Shown piece by piece: positions 1 to 5,477 of a stretch of DNA of 7,772 nucleotides (within the stretch, counting starts at the first letter, position 1; every line of letters starts with the position of its first letter). This stretch comes from Nitrososphaerales archaeon TH5894 (GTDB lineage Archaea > Thermoproteota > Nitrososphaeria > Nitrososphaerales > Nitrososphaeraceae), in assembly GCA_014523485.1 (NCBI GenBank), contig JAATVK010000170.1:1-7772 (forward strand), read 5' to 3'. The translations under genes and the position numbers were made by a program. The notes under the pieces are model-generated. The model made no database searches. It was not told where the DNA came from and worked only from the letters and a program-made list of their open reading frames with translations.

Positions 1-221
1 CCAATTAAAGCAAATAAACCTAGTGTTATAAACTTTACATTAGAGTATTTATCTAATGCATTTTCAATTTCCTTTACGCTGTCAATATGTGGTATTTTAT
101 TTACTATTTTATCAGTAAAGGATTTAGATCTTTCTTCGACTTTGTTCACAGGTTCCTTAGTACTATCTGTAATAGATAGTGATTTATTGGGTACCTGCGT
201 ATTCTCTCCTTTATTTTCCAT
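1..221 (-). CDS. Partial hypothetical protein with a hydrophobic segment (N-terminal 73 aa)
   Basis: The frame opens with ATG at 219-221 and stays open to the left edge, so the C-terminus is missing. The first ~60 residues are highly polar (many K, E, D, S, T and N), with no Cys and no recognisable catalytic motif. From about residue 64 (VKFITLGLFALI) the chain turns hydrophobic, which suggests a transmembrane segment with the polar part outside the membrane. No Shine-Dalgarno is visible. The upstream 236-259 repeat supplies TATA-like sequence about 20-30 nt before the start, consistent with a very short leader. I do not recognise the family. Coding looks genuine because of the balanced acidic/basic composition in an AT-rich setting. 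Confidence 0.6.
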   Translation of the reverse strand, partial: MENKGENTQVPNKSLSITDSTKEPVNKVEERSKSFTDKIVNKIPHIDSVKEIENALDKYSNVKFITLGLFALI

Positions 222-678
222 AAATATATTTTAACATTATACTTTATTATACTTTATTACAATAATAATAAATGCTTTAAAAAAATAATAGAATATTCAT
301 ATTGTTAATCCTAAATGAATATATCTATAAATGAATATTGTTGTTCAAATATTTACTTAGTTTAGGAAAATAAATATTTTAAATCTCAGATTATCTGCTC
401 TTTGTCTCTAGTATAATGAGATTATTTTGTATTTTAATTATTAATACATTGAAGTAACTGAATATTGTAATTTAGTAAAATTTGATTAGACCAAAGACAT
501 AGAATCAACCAAATGCCAATAAAGCCTTTCCTCTATCATTTAGTTATTATTCCATAATGTTACAATAAGAAAGAAGATCACAAATTAATTATTTAACAGC
601 TTTATGTAAGATAGTTGGCTTAAATTTACAAATTTATATATTTATAACCTTGAGCTGGTCACGAATCGATATCTATTT
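222..678. other. Intergenic spacer, no intact gene seen
   Basis: This is AT-rich sequence between the left-edge gene and the zinc-finger relic. Apart from the 10-bp repeat, I see a weak inverted repeat (AATCTCA at 382-388 against TGAGATT at 417-423). There is also a 17-codon minus-strand frame around 486-540 that is too short to support. No RNA gene is recognised. Confidence 0.4.
236..259. repeat. Tandem duplication of 10 bp upstream of the left-edge gene
   Basis: Two perfect copies of ATTATACTTT (236-245 and 246-255) are followed by a partial third, ATTA. On the minus strand each copy reads AAAGTATAAT, resembling a BoxA/TATA element. The repeat lies 15-38 nt upstream of the start at 221. 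It may be a duplicated promoter element or just local AT-rich slippage. Confidence 0.5.
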
Positions 679-873
679 CTAGTGGCGTTCAAAGTCTTGA
701 TAAATACCTAATTCATCTCTTGTATGAAACTGTTTACCTCACTTATTACATATATATTATCGCATAGTATCATTAGTTATAGTATCATTAGTTATAGTAT
801 CATTTTTCTCATAATATTCAGTACTGATTAAGACCAAATAATAAATTAAAGAATTCAATTTTGATGTATATTT
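679..873 (-). pseudogene. Decayed C2H2 zinc-finger protein
   Basis: Read on the minus strand to the TAG at 679-681, the frame gives YICNK-stop-GKQFHTRDELGIYQDFERH. This fits the C2H2 pattern C-x2-C-x12-H-x5-H exactly, with two ligands lost. The second Cys is TGA (739-741; one base from TGT or TGC). The first His is Tyr (TAT at 700-702; one base from CAT). The first Cys (748-750) and last His (682-684) remain, as do the conserved Gly, Phe and Leu of the finger. A further in-frame TAA lies at 757-759. Upstream the frame is open to about 873 and includes a 15-bp repeat encoding TNDTI units. Small C2H2 proteins are common in Nitrososphaerota. No ATG start is clear in the open part, so the 5' boundary is approximate. 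Confidence 0.55.
764..804. repeat. 15-bp tandem repeat, 2.7 copies
   Basis: The unit ATAGTATCATTAGTT occurs perfectly at 764-778 and 779-793, then partially at 794-804. It is a multiple of three. In the minus-strand frame of the zinc-finger relic it encodes repeated T-N-D-T-I, so it may have arisen as an in-frame slippage expansion. Confidence 0.85.
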
Positions 874-887
874 AAATAAGAATCTGA

Positions 888-1139
888 TTAAATGTCATCT
901 TCTTTTGTTTGAACCAATTCAGCTAGACCTCCTCCGACTGTTTCATTTAATTCTCCTAGTCTTTCTAATGACTTGTAACATTTCAAGCATAAATATTTTG
1001 AATTGTAGTGATTTATCACATGATTTTTTGTATATTTAATGCATATGGGACATACTACTTTATTATACATTTTCACTATTTGAAATCCTCTTCTCATTCT
1101 TCCAATCAAGCTAATATTGAAAAAATTAAAAAATGTCAT
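888..1139 (-). CDS. Small zinc-ribbon-like hypothetical protein (83 aa)
   Basis: The protein has two CxxC knuckles, CPIC (residues 30-33) and CLKC (51-54), separated by 17 residues with His residues between (H40, H44). This spacing suits a single Zn-binding ribbon. An acidic tail (LVQTKEDDI) follows. Start choice: ATG at 1139 lies 9 nt after the transcription start predicted from the BoxA at 1171-1178. An internal ATG at 1070 (MYNKVVCPIC) would give a 60-aa protein starting just before the first knuckle and is equally plausible. No strong Shine-Dalgarno precedes either. Zn binding is inferred from Cys spacing; the role (nucleic-acid or protein binding) is unknown. The Cys layout resembles the ribbons of the protein at 3929-4372, but sequence similarity outside the Cys is weak. 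Confidence 0.6.
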   Translation of the reverse strand: MTFFNFFNISLIGRMRRGFQIVKMYNKVVCPICIKYTKNHVINHYNSKYLCLKCYKSLERLGELNETVGGGLAELVQTKEDDI

Positions 1140-1170
1140 AAACCAATCGTTAAAATTAAACGTGTATGGT

Positions 1171-1178
1171 ATTTATAG
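1171..1178 (-). promoter_or_regulatory. BoxA/TATA-like element for the zinc-ribbon gene
   Basis: On the minus strand this reads CTATAAAT. Its centre is about 35 nt upstream of the ATG at 1139. With archaeal TBP spacing (~26 nt) transcription would begin near 1148, giving a leader of about 9 nt. Confidence 0.4.
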
Positions 1179-1322
1179 CAAACAAGACATGCACTTTGGA
1201 GAATATATCTGAGATATTACAGTCTATACATTCTTTCTTTATCATATAACATTGTAGATTTCTTTTCTTATATTAGTTATACCAATTTTTTTACTATCCT
1301 TACTGTTATTTTTATTCAATAC

Positions 1323-1421
1323 TCATTTCATAAAGCAGATGGTGAAATTATACTTAGAGCAAATAATGTTGCCACCTGTGATAATTCTCGTGGGTGGAGT
1401 GTAAGCCTAACAGTTAATTAA
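1323..1421 (+). pseudogene. Orphan C-terminal coding fragment (possible gene relic)
   Basis: The plus frame ending in TAA at 1419-1421 reads SFHKADGEIILRANN then VATCDNSRGWSVSLTVN. It has Gly, Trp, Cys and alternating polar/hydrophobic residues, and is locally richer in GC than its surroundings, so it looks like a beta-strand-rich protein C-terminus. The frame is open back to a TAG at 1176-1178, but no ATG, GTG or TTG start with a Shine-Dalgarno is seen. The upstream part is Phe/Ile/Tyr-rich and less convincing. It is most likely the tail of a gene whose 5' part was lost or scrambled. No family can be named. Confidence 0.35.
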
Positions 1422-1776
1422 TAGGAATTCAACAAAAGCAATAAAGTAGATTAATAACTAAAACTCTTTTATTCTTGATTTTTTTCCATTAATCATCAAA
1501 AATATTTTAAAATTTACACCTTCAGAACATATAATGAGGATTTCAAGAATTAATAAATATAATTTATACAATATGTAATTTAGTCATTAACCCCCAATCA
1601 TATAATGACAATACGACAGTCCAAAGAACACAAGAATTAATTAATTTAGCGTAGCATTCTTCCTTGGTCGCTCATAATACCAAAAGGAGGTCAATCGCAA
1701 TTAATTAATCTATTACTCTAGCGATATGGTTATACCAATAATAATCTCTAAACAGTTAAAGATATAAAAGTACAAA
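1422..1776. other. Intergenic spacer with an orphan Shine-Dalgarno-like motif
   Basis: No gene is supported. A strong anti-16S match, AAAAGGAGGT, lies at 1682-1691 on the plus strand, but no start codon follows within a usable distance. On the minus strand around 1585-1670 a roughly 35-codon frame (containing ATKEECYAKLIN) follows a stop. It could be a relic but is too short to assign. Confidence 0.35.
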
Positions 1777-1980
1777 TTAATTATTTATTTCATCTTGTTT
1801 ATTTAATGTGAAATTAGAGTTTCTAATATGGAAGGACAGTCCTTCTTCATATAAACCCTTACATATACTCTTTATTATTCCTTCTTCAATCAATTTAAGT
1901 CGGTTCTTGTTTTCAATAAGATCTGTTGGTATATCAATATCCATTTCTAATTTTACCCTTAGAAGTTTAGTAGATACCAT
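1777..1980 (-). CDS. Small hypothetical protein (67 aa)
   Basis: The protein starts with ATG at 1978-1980 (MVSTKLLRVKLEMDIDIP) and ends in a polar tail (NKQDEINN). It contains one Cys, alternating strand-like N-terminal residues and a central helix-like stretch (residues 27-47), and has no signal peptide or membrane segment. A TATA-containing palindrome at 2022-2033 sits about 48 nt upstream, placing the predicted transcription start about 20 nt before the ATG. This supports the gene and its start. No Shine-Dalgarno is seen. Composition (acidic/basic balance, few stops in any plausible upstream extension) looks coding, while the opposite-strand frame over the same bases is hydrophobic and looks like a shadow. 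The family and function are unknown. Confidence 0.55.
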   Translation of the reverse strand: MVSTKLLRVKLEMDIDIPTDLIENKNRLKLIEEGIIKSICKGLYEEGLSFHIRNSNFTLNKQDEINN

Positions 1981-2021
1981 AAATCTAATAAAATCTTATT
2001 CTCTATTTAGTTTGCGGTTTT

Positions 2022-2033
2022 AGTTTATAAACT
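2022..2033 (-). promoter_or_regulatory. Palindromic TATA element (AGTTTATAAACT)
   Basis: This is a perfect 12-bp palindrome containing TTTATAAA. Its centre lies ~47 nt upstream of the 67-aa gene's ATG, a suitable place for an archaeal BoxA. Being symmetric, it could bind TBP for either strand, but no gene is seen on the plus side. Confidence 0.45.
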
Positions 2034-2509
2034 ATTTTTAAAAATCACTCATAAAAAGAATTTAGTATAGGTAGAAAGTGAGTTGATAAGTATGGTAAAA
2101 AGCTAGGACAGTTGCAAATAAATTTAATCTCATATCATGCTTGTTAGCATTTGAATATTTCCAAAATATACTAAGTTCCATTTGTAATAACATTTTACTT
2201 AATTTTCTAACTTATTAACTAATTTATGTTAGAACAGGATCATATCCTATCAAAATACTTAAAATATTAATATAATAAAAATATGATATTTATAGTTCCT
2301 ATAGTTCAAGTTATTAACACTAAGTAACAAAAAAAATATTAAAATTCAGAATCTGTACGATATTTTTACAAGACATAACGACTAATAATAACGTAAGTAC
2401 TAAAATTTTTAATCTTTAAGATTTTATAATCAAGAAATTAAAATTACAAGGTAAAAGTAATGAATAGAAAATACACTTTTGATAAAAAAAGCACTATCAT
2501 TTACTAGAG
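2034..2509. other. Intergenic spacer, no supported gene
   Basis: This is AT-rich sequence. The only notable item is a minus-strand frame of 39-43 codons (2062-2181, or from the ATG at 2193), reading MELSIFWKYSNANKHDM and onward. It has no Shine-Dalgarno and is short enough to be chance. No RNA gene, terminator or long repeat was recognised. Confidence 0.4.
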
Positions 2510-2944
2510 TCATGACTCTGTATCACAAAATTTTATTTCGATATCATTGTGGGAACTTTGATTAATGATTTCCTCTGCCAAATTATAACTTCCTTGATTT
2601 TTATTATCTATATTGGAAAATTCGAATATTGTTTTTGTATTTGGTAAATATACGATTTTTAAATTCAAATCGCCATCTCCTTCTACTCCTTTTCTAAAGA
2701 CATAGCGTTCTCCTCGTTTGGTTATAGGATTCCAGCTTCTTAATAAAATACCTTGTTCTTCTATGTTTTTCTTTGTTCGTTTATCGTAAACCTTTGTATG
2801 CAAAAAAAGATGAAAGAAAATATTGTCACTATTGTAGAAATATCTTAAAGTATAATTTTTATGCTTTGATTTTATTATTAATCTTTTTTCTTTTTTTCCT
2901 GCTTCCAGAGGTTTTTCATTATTTTGTAAAAGATTTAAGTGCAT
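2510..2944 (-). CDS. Hypothetical protein, orphan (144 aa)
   Basis: The frame starts at ATG 2942-2944, is open for 144 codons and ends in TGA. The protein is Lys/Glu/Asn-rich, with no Cys pair, signal peptide or transmembrane segment. Residues ~20-110 look beta-rich, with alternating strands around YTLRYFYN, ILLRSWNP, RYVFRKG and LKIVYLPN. A basic start (KKEKRLIIKSKHK) and an acidic C-terminus (IEIKFCDTES) frame it. A TATA-like GAATAATATAA about 30-35 nt upstream could be its BoxA. No Shine-Dalgarno is visible. I do not recognise a family; a soluble cytoplasmic protein is the most that can be said. The opposite-strand frame over its 5' end is a low-complexity shadow. Confidence 0.6.
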   Translation of the reverse strand: MHLNLLQNNEKPLEAGKKEKRLIIKSKHKNYTLRYFYNSDNIFFHLFLHTKVYDKRTKKNIEEQGILLRSWNPITKRGERYVFRKGVEGDGDLNLKIVYLPNTKTIFEFSNIDNKNQGSYNLAEEIINQSSHNDIEIKFCDTES

Positions 2945-2979
2945 ATATACAATTAAGTAATTTGTTAGTTATATTATTC

Positions 2980-3002
2980 AGACTCAATTTAATTTGAGGT
3001 CT
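2980..3002. repeat. Short inverted repeat upstream of the 144-aa gene
   Basis: AGACTCAA (2980-2987) pairs with TTGAGGTCT (2994-3002), with one bulged G and a 6-nt loop. It is followed on the plus strand by a T-rich run (3003-3015). It lies 36-58 nt upstream of the minus-strand start at 2944, so it may be an operator, or a terminator-like hairpin for a plus transcript. Confidence 0.3.
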
Positions 3003-3116
3003 TTAATTTTATTTTTTGAGCATTATAGGTCTAGTTATGTTAATCAACGGATTCCTCAATGGTATGAACGTTTAGTACAAATTCTGTTAAGGGAAATATT
3101 GAAAATAAGAAAATAA
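2994..3116 (+). pseudogene. Possible coding relic (40 codons, TTG start or start lost)
   Basis: The plus frame from TTG 2994 to TAA 3114-3116 reads FFEHYRSSYVNQRIP then QWYERLVQILLREIL, ending IRK. The latter half has a convincing amphipathic-helix composition with Trp, Tyr and Arg, unlike neighbouring noise. There is no Shine-Dalgarno, and the frame is open upstream only to a TAA at about 2958. It converges on the 3' end of the thymidylate kinase gene and overlaps the promoter side of the 144-aa gene. It is either a very small protein or the C-terminal remnant of a lost gene; I cannot name it. Confidence 0.25.
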
Positions 3117-3145
3117 GGGGGATTTTTGGAAATTACGTAATATTA

Positions 3146-3745
3146 TTAAAATAAAATATTTAATTTTTCTTTTACATGGCCACAAATTTTATGATGGATT
3201 TTTTCTACTTTTTCTTGGCCATCGATTATTTTCCATCCATAAACCTTGGACAATTTTCTATAGTTTTGTTTGACAGTTAATAAAAACTTGAGGTCTTTTT
3301 CAAAAATATCCCTATTATAATTTACCCTTTTGTATGAAGTTTCAGGATCTATTTCAAGTATTATAACAAGATCTTCTTGTGGGAGCCCTTTGTCTAAATT
3401 AATAAGCCAGTTCAAATCTAATTTATGAGACAACCCATATACAAGATTTGATTGATAATACCTATCCATTATAATAATAGTTCCATTTTGACGAATCTTC
3501 TCTATATCTTCTTTTTTTTCCCATCGATTAACTGATAATAGCATATGTTGAACTTCTTTAGAGTAAGATCTTCTTCCATCAAGAAACAATTGTATTTCTT
3601 TTCCAATAGGAGTTGTGTAATCAGGAAAATCCAAAATTATACAATCCTTTCCTGCCTTCCTAATCACATTATACAATAGTTTGCACTGAGTTCCTTTTCC
3701 GGCCTTGTCTATGCCTTCTAATACTATTATTTGACCTTCGCTCAT
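3146..3745 (-). CDS. tmk: Thymidylate kinase (dTMP kinase)
   Basis: Thymidylate kinase phosphorylates dTMP to dTDP using ATP, an essential cytosolic step of dTTP synthesis. The P-loop is GIDKAGKGTQ (residues 11-20) after a hydrophobic first strand. FPDY (40-43) is the conserved segment near the nucleotide, NRW (73-75) carries the conserved Arg, and DRYYQSN (94-100) is the DR[YH] substrate-site motif. The LID region lies around R140-R145. The 199-aa length is typical. ATG at 3743-3745 is chosen because it places the P-loop at the usual distance from the N-terminus. A TATA-like AATAAATATAAT at about 3777-3789 would give a leader of about 10 nt. The gene is single, divergent from the zinc-ribbon gene at 3929, with no other pyrimidine genes beside it. 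The P-loop has K at position 14 and A at 15, still within family variation. Confidence 0.95.
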   Translation of the reverse strand: MSEGQIIVLEGIDKAGKGTQCKLLYNVIRKAGKDCIILDFPDYTTPIGKEIQLFLDGRRSYSKEVQHMLLSVNRWEKKEDIEKIRQNGTIIIMDRYYQSNLVYGLSHKLDLNWLINLDKGLPQEDLVIILEIDPETSYKRVNYNRDIFEKDLKFLLTVKQNYRKLSKVYGWKIIDGQEKVEKIHHKICGHVKEKLNILF

Positions 3746-3860
3746 AAAAAATATAGATTATCTTTTAAAATACTCTAATTATATTTATTGAAATTTTACT
3801 AGCTTGTTAAAAGATAAGAGATAAGAAAGAATTAAAAAACACAACACTCTATAAATTGAC

Positions 3861-3870
3861 TTTTATAAAT
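3861..3870 (+). promoter_or_regulatory. BoxA/TATA element for the triple zinc-ribbon gene
   Basis: TTTTATAAAT is centred about 63 nt before the TTG start at 3929. TBP spacing puts the transcript start near 3891, leaving a leader of ~38 nt that contains the Shine-Dalgarno. A second TATA-like TTTATAAC at 3876-3883 is an alternative. Confidence 0.4.
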
Positions 3871-3915
3871 ATTAATTTATAACATTTATCATAATTAATA
3901 TAATTATCAAGTAAA

Positions 3916-3920
3916 GGTGA
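3916..3920 (+). promoter_or_regulatory. Shine-Dalgarno GGTGA that decides a TTG start
   Basis: GGTGA at 3916-3920 matches the archaeal 16S 3' end and is 8 nt before TTG 3929. An ATG at 3922 lies closer but in another frame, giving only a short peptide. The TTG is therefore the start of the zinc-ribbon protein. Confidence 0.65.
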
Positions 3921-3928
3921 GATGACAT

Positions 3929-4372
3929 TTGGCATTTTGGAAGAAAAAACAAGAGTTTTGTATCATCTGCAAAAGAAGACTTGAATACAAGTACAAGCCT
4001 CATAAGGAATGGGATTTAAATGGAATGTTATGCAGTGACTGCCATATCCTTAAGACAAAAGAATATATCGTGAAGAATCAACTAGAAAAGGATAAACAGG
4101 AAAAAGAGCTGAATACATGTTCCATTTGTGGCCTTCACATTAAATCTGAATTGGAAAAATTGAAACCAAGGTGGCAATGGAATTTAGACCGAGGAACTAT
4201 ACTATGTACTAATTGCTATGAAAAAAAAGAGAAGGAATTTGAAAAAGAAAGGAATTACTGCTCTATCTGCGGAACTAATTTGAAATTCTTTAGATATAAC
4301 CCAAAACCCAATTGGAATATACGCGGTCAGCTTTGTAGAAAGTGCTGGGATGGAAGAAATGAAATACAATAA
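3929..4372 (+). CDS. Protein of three tandem Cys4 zinc ribbons (147 aa)
   Basis: Three repeats of one module are visible: Cys pairs at 11/14 with 35/38, at 64/67 with 93/96, and at 111/114 with 136/139. Each has the form C-x-I-C, a basic stretch, a Pro/Trp motif (PHKEWDLNG, PRWQWNLDRG, PKPNWNIRG), then L-C-x2-C. Spacing between the pairs is 20, 25 and 21 residues. Charged, helix-prone Lys/Glu linkers (39-61 and 97-109) join them. The protein should bind three Zn ions; high basic charge and conserved Trp suggest nucleic-acid or protein contacts, but this is inference. There is no catalytic domain, signal peptide or membrane segment. The start is TTG with a well-placed GGTGA. The gene is upstream of tRNA-Arg by 50 bp on the same strand. 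I know no characterised homologue. Confidence 0.8.
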   Translation: MAFWKKKQEFCIICKRRLEYKYKPHKEWDLNGMLCSDCHILKTKEYIVKNQLEKDKQEKELNTCSICGLHIKSELEKLKPRWQWNLDRGTILCTNCYEKKEKEFEKERNYCSICGTNLKFFRYNPKPNWNIRGQLCRKCWDGRNEIQ

Positions 4373-4389
4373 CAAATAATACTGTAAAA

Positions 4390-4398
4390 TTTATAATT
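4390..4398 (+). promoter_or_regulatory. BoxA element for tRNA-Arg
   Basis: TTTATAATT is centred 29 nt before the first base of the tRNA. This suits archaeal TBP positioning with transcription beginning a few bases before the mature 5' end. Confidence 0.55.
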
Positions 4399-4422
4399 CG
4401 CTGTATCTAGGTACGTATGTGT

Positions 4423-4497
4423 GGGCTCATAGTTCAGTTTGGATAGAATGGCTGCCTGCGGAGCAGTTGGTCGTGGGTTCAAATCCCTCTGAGCCCG
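4423..4497 (+). tRNA. tRNA-Arg (anticodon GCG)
   Basis: It folds as a full cloverleaf. The acceptor stem is GGGCTCA (4423-4429) with TGAGCCC (4490-4496). The D stem is GTTC with GAAT, and the D loop contains GG. The anticodon stem is GCTGC with GCAGT around the loop CTGCGGA, giving anticodon GCG (4458-4460), which decodes CGC. The variable loop is 5 nt. The T arm is GTGGG/CCCTC around TTCAAAT, with one T-T mismatch. The discriminator is G, CCA is not encoded, and there is no intron. The gene has its own BoxA at 4390-4398. The integrase remnant 57 nt downstream suggests its 3' half has served as an attachment site. The opposite-strand frame here is the well-known false protein produced by translating tRNA genes. 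Confidence 0.93.
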
Positions 4498-4543
4498 ATG
4501 TGATATTAGTTCTCTAATTGGATTCATTCATAAAAAAAATAAA

Positions 4544-4827
4544 GGTGAACCAAAATAGAAATACAAAAAACAATAAATCAAAACACTGAAGAATCTACTG
4601 CATTTTCTTTATTTTTATATGCATTCAGATCTCCAGTAACTAAAGATTGTTATTTAAGACGAATGAAAATATTCTTTAATTATATAAATTTACTTCCAAA
4701 TGGAAATTTAGAAGAACAATGTAACCTTTTTGCGACAAAAGGATTGGAAGATCATAAATGGGCATTCAATAATATTATTAAATTTCTACAATATCAAAAG
4801 GAAAGAGTTGAAAAGACAGTAATTTCA
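4544..4827 (+). pseudogene. Truncated tyrosine-recombinase-like integrase, N-terminal fragment
   Basis: The reading frame is open from 4549 and gives FLYAFRSPVTKDCYLRRMKI, FFNYINLLPNG, then KWAFNNIIKFLQYQKERVEK up to about V-I-S at 4819-4827. This matches my memory of the N-terminal core-binding domain of archaeal tyrosine recombinases (TK-x3-Y-x-R-x-K-x-F-F pattern). The catalytic C-terminal domain (R...HxxR...Y) is absent; beyond ~4827 the frame is antisense to the convergent ATPase gene. A good Shine-Dalgarno (GGTGA, 4544-4548) is followed after 6 nt by ATA (4555), not ATG, so the start seems mutated. An internal ATG at 4663 would lose a third of the domain. Its place just past a tRNA, in the same direction, is typical of integrated elements. 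Non-functional as an integrase. Confidence 0.6.
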
Positions 4828-5375
4828 GTAAATCCATCTTCATTATTATTGTTATATTTTTTATTATTGTTGATAATTTCAATTACTTCTGTCTTTGGTA
4901 TTTCCCCAATTCGTTTAATTTCAGAAAGATTGGTAACTCTTATTTCAAATATTTTCTCATTAAAAATATTGATTATTAAAGGATAATTCCAACTTTCATT
5001 ATTATTCTCAATAGTAAAAGCATAAGGAATAATCAATACTTCTTTTAGACCATCTCCTAAAGCTCCACGTTTTATTATATGTTGATGTCTTTTACTGCTG
5101 AAATATCTCTGAAAATTAAAGATTTTTTGTAATCGTTCTTTAGTAAAAAAATGGTTATTTGAATTAGGAGAAGAGTTTTTAATTTTAATTTTGATTATTT
5201 CTTCATTTTCTTCTTCTGAAATATTTATATCAATAAAAGGGTTTTTTCCATTATTAACAAAATCTTTTGTATTAGATTCAATAAAGTCTAATGAGTTATC
5301 AATTAACTCTTTGCATTTGAATTTACCAAAAATTCTATCATCTTCAATTCCTGATTTGGTCCTAATTCCTTCCAT
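4794..5375 (-). CDS. GHKL (Bergerat-fold) ATPase-domain protein, probably 3'-truncated
   Basis: The N-box appears as CKELIDNSLD (residues 21-30), with the Glu and Asn expected to bind Mg-ATP. IKIKNSSPN (63-71) sits where the G1 loop (DxGxG) normally lies but lacks the two Gly. FTKERLQKIFNF (77-88) and YFSSKR (91-96) lead to the G2-like motif RGALGDGLK (103-111). This layout recalls topoisomerase VI-B/MutL-like ATPase domains rather than histidine kinases, as no dimerisation or receiver region is present. The frame ends at 4794 within the antisense of the integrase fragment, so the last ~10 residues (VFSTLSF) are probably not native and the C-terminal part of the protein is missing. ATG at 5375 has no Shine-Dalgarno. 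The frame is open upstream to ~5475, including AGGTGG (5447-5442) 6 nt before an in-frame ATA. The true start is uncertain; function is unproven and may be lost. Confidence 0.6.
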   Translation of the reverse strand: MEGIRTKSGIEDDRIFGKFKCKELIDNSLDFIESNTKDFVNNGKNPFIDINISEEENEEIIKIKIKNSSPNSNNHFFTKERLQKIFNFQRYFSSKRHQHIIKRGALGDGLKEVLIIPYAFTIENNNESWNYPLIINIFNEKIFEIRVTNLSEIKRIGEIPKTEVIEIINNNKKYNNNNEDGFTEITVFSTLSF

Positions 5376-5477
5376 TGAAGTATAGTCTGTTGTCTGACTT
5401 TCATTTGAAAAATTATAATTATCTTCTTTTTCTATTTCTATCCACCTCGAAATTAAATAATATTCTGTTAAATATTA

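Noticed and set aside
486..540. Minus-strand 17-codon frame (MIEERLYWHLVDSMSLV)
   Set aside because: It is too short, is preceded by stops and has no initiation signal.
1682..1691. Strong Shine-Dalgarno-like AAAAGGAGGT
   Set aside because: No start codon at a usable distance follows on the plus strand, so it is probably chance or a relic.
1808..2023. Plus-strand 71-aa frame
   Set aside because: It overlaps the minus-strand 67-aa gene, is Ser/Leu/Ile-rich as expected for an antisense shadow, and covers that gene's promoter.
2062..2193. Minus-strand 39-43-aa frame starting MELSIFWKYS
   Set aside because: It has plausible composition, but is short, has no Shine-Dalgarno or TATA element and shows no recognised similarity.
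2773..2997. Plus-strand 74-aa hydrophobic frame
   Set aside because: It is antisense to the Lys/Glu-rich start of the 144-aa gene; its Phe/Leu run is the complement of AAA/GAA codons, not a credible membrane protein.
4327..4527. Minus-strand 66-aa frame containing RDLNPRPTAPQAAILSKLNYEP
   Set aside because: It is the antisense translation of the tRNA-Arg gene, a well-known kind of false protein.
4828..4986. Continuation of the integrase frame (Leu/Ile-rich)
   Set aside because: It is antisense to the ATPase Asn-rich C-terminal region and has no integrase-like features.
5191..5385. Plus-strand 64-aa frame
   Set aside because: It is antisense to the conserved N-box region of the ATPase gene.
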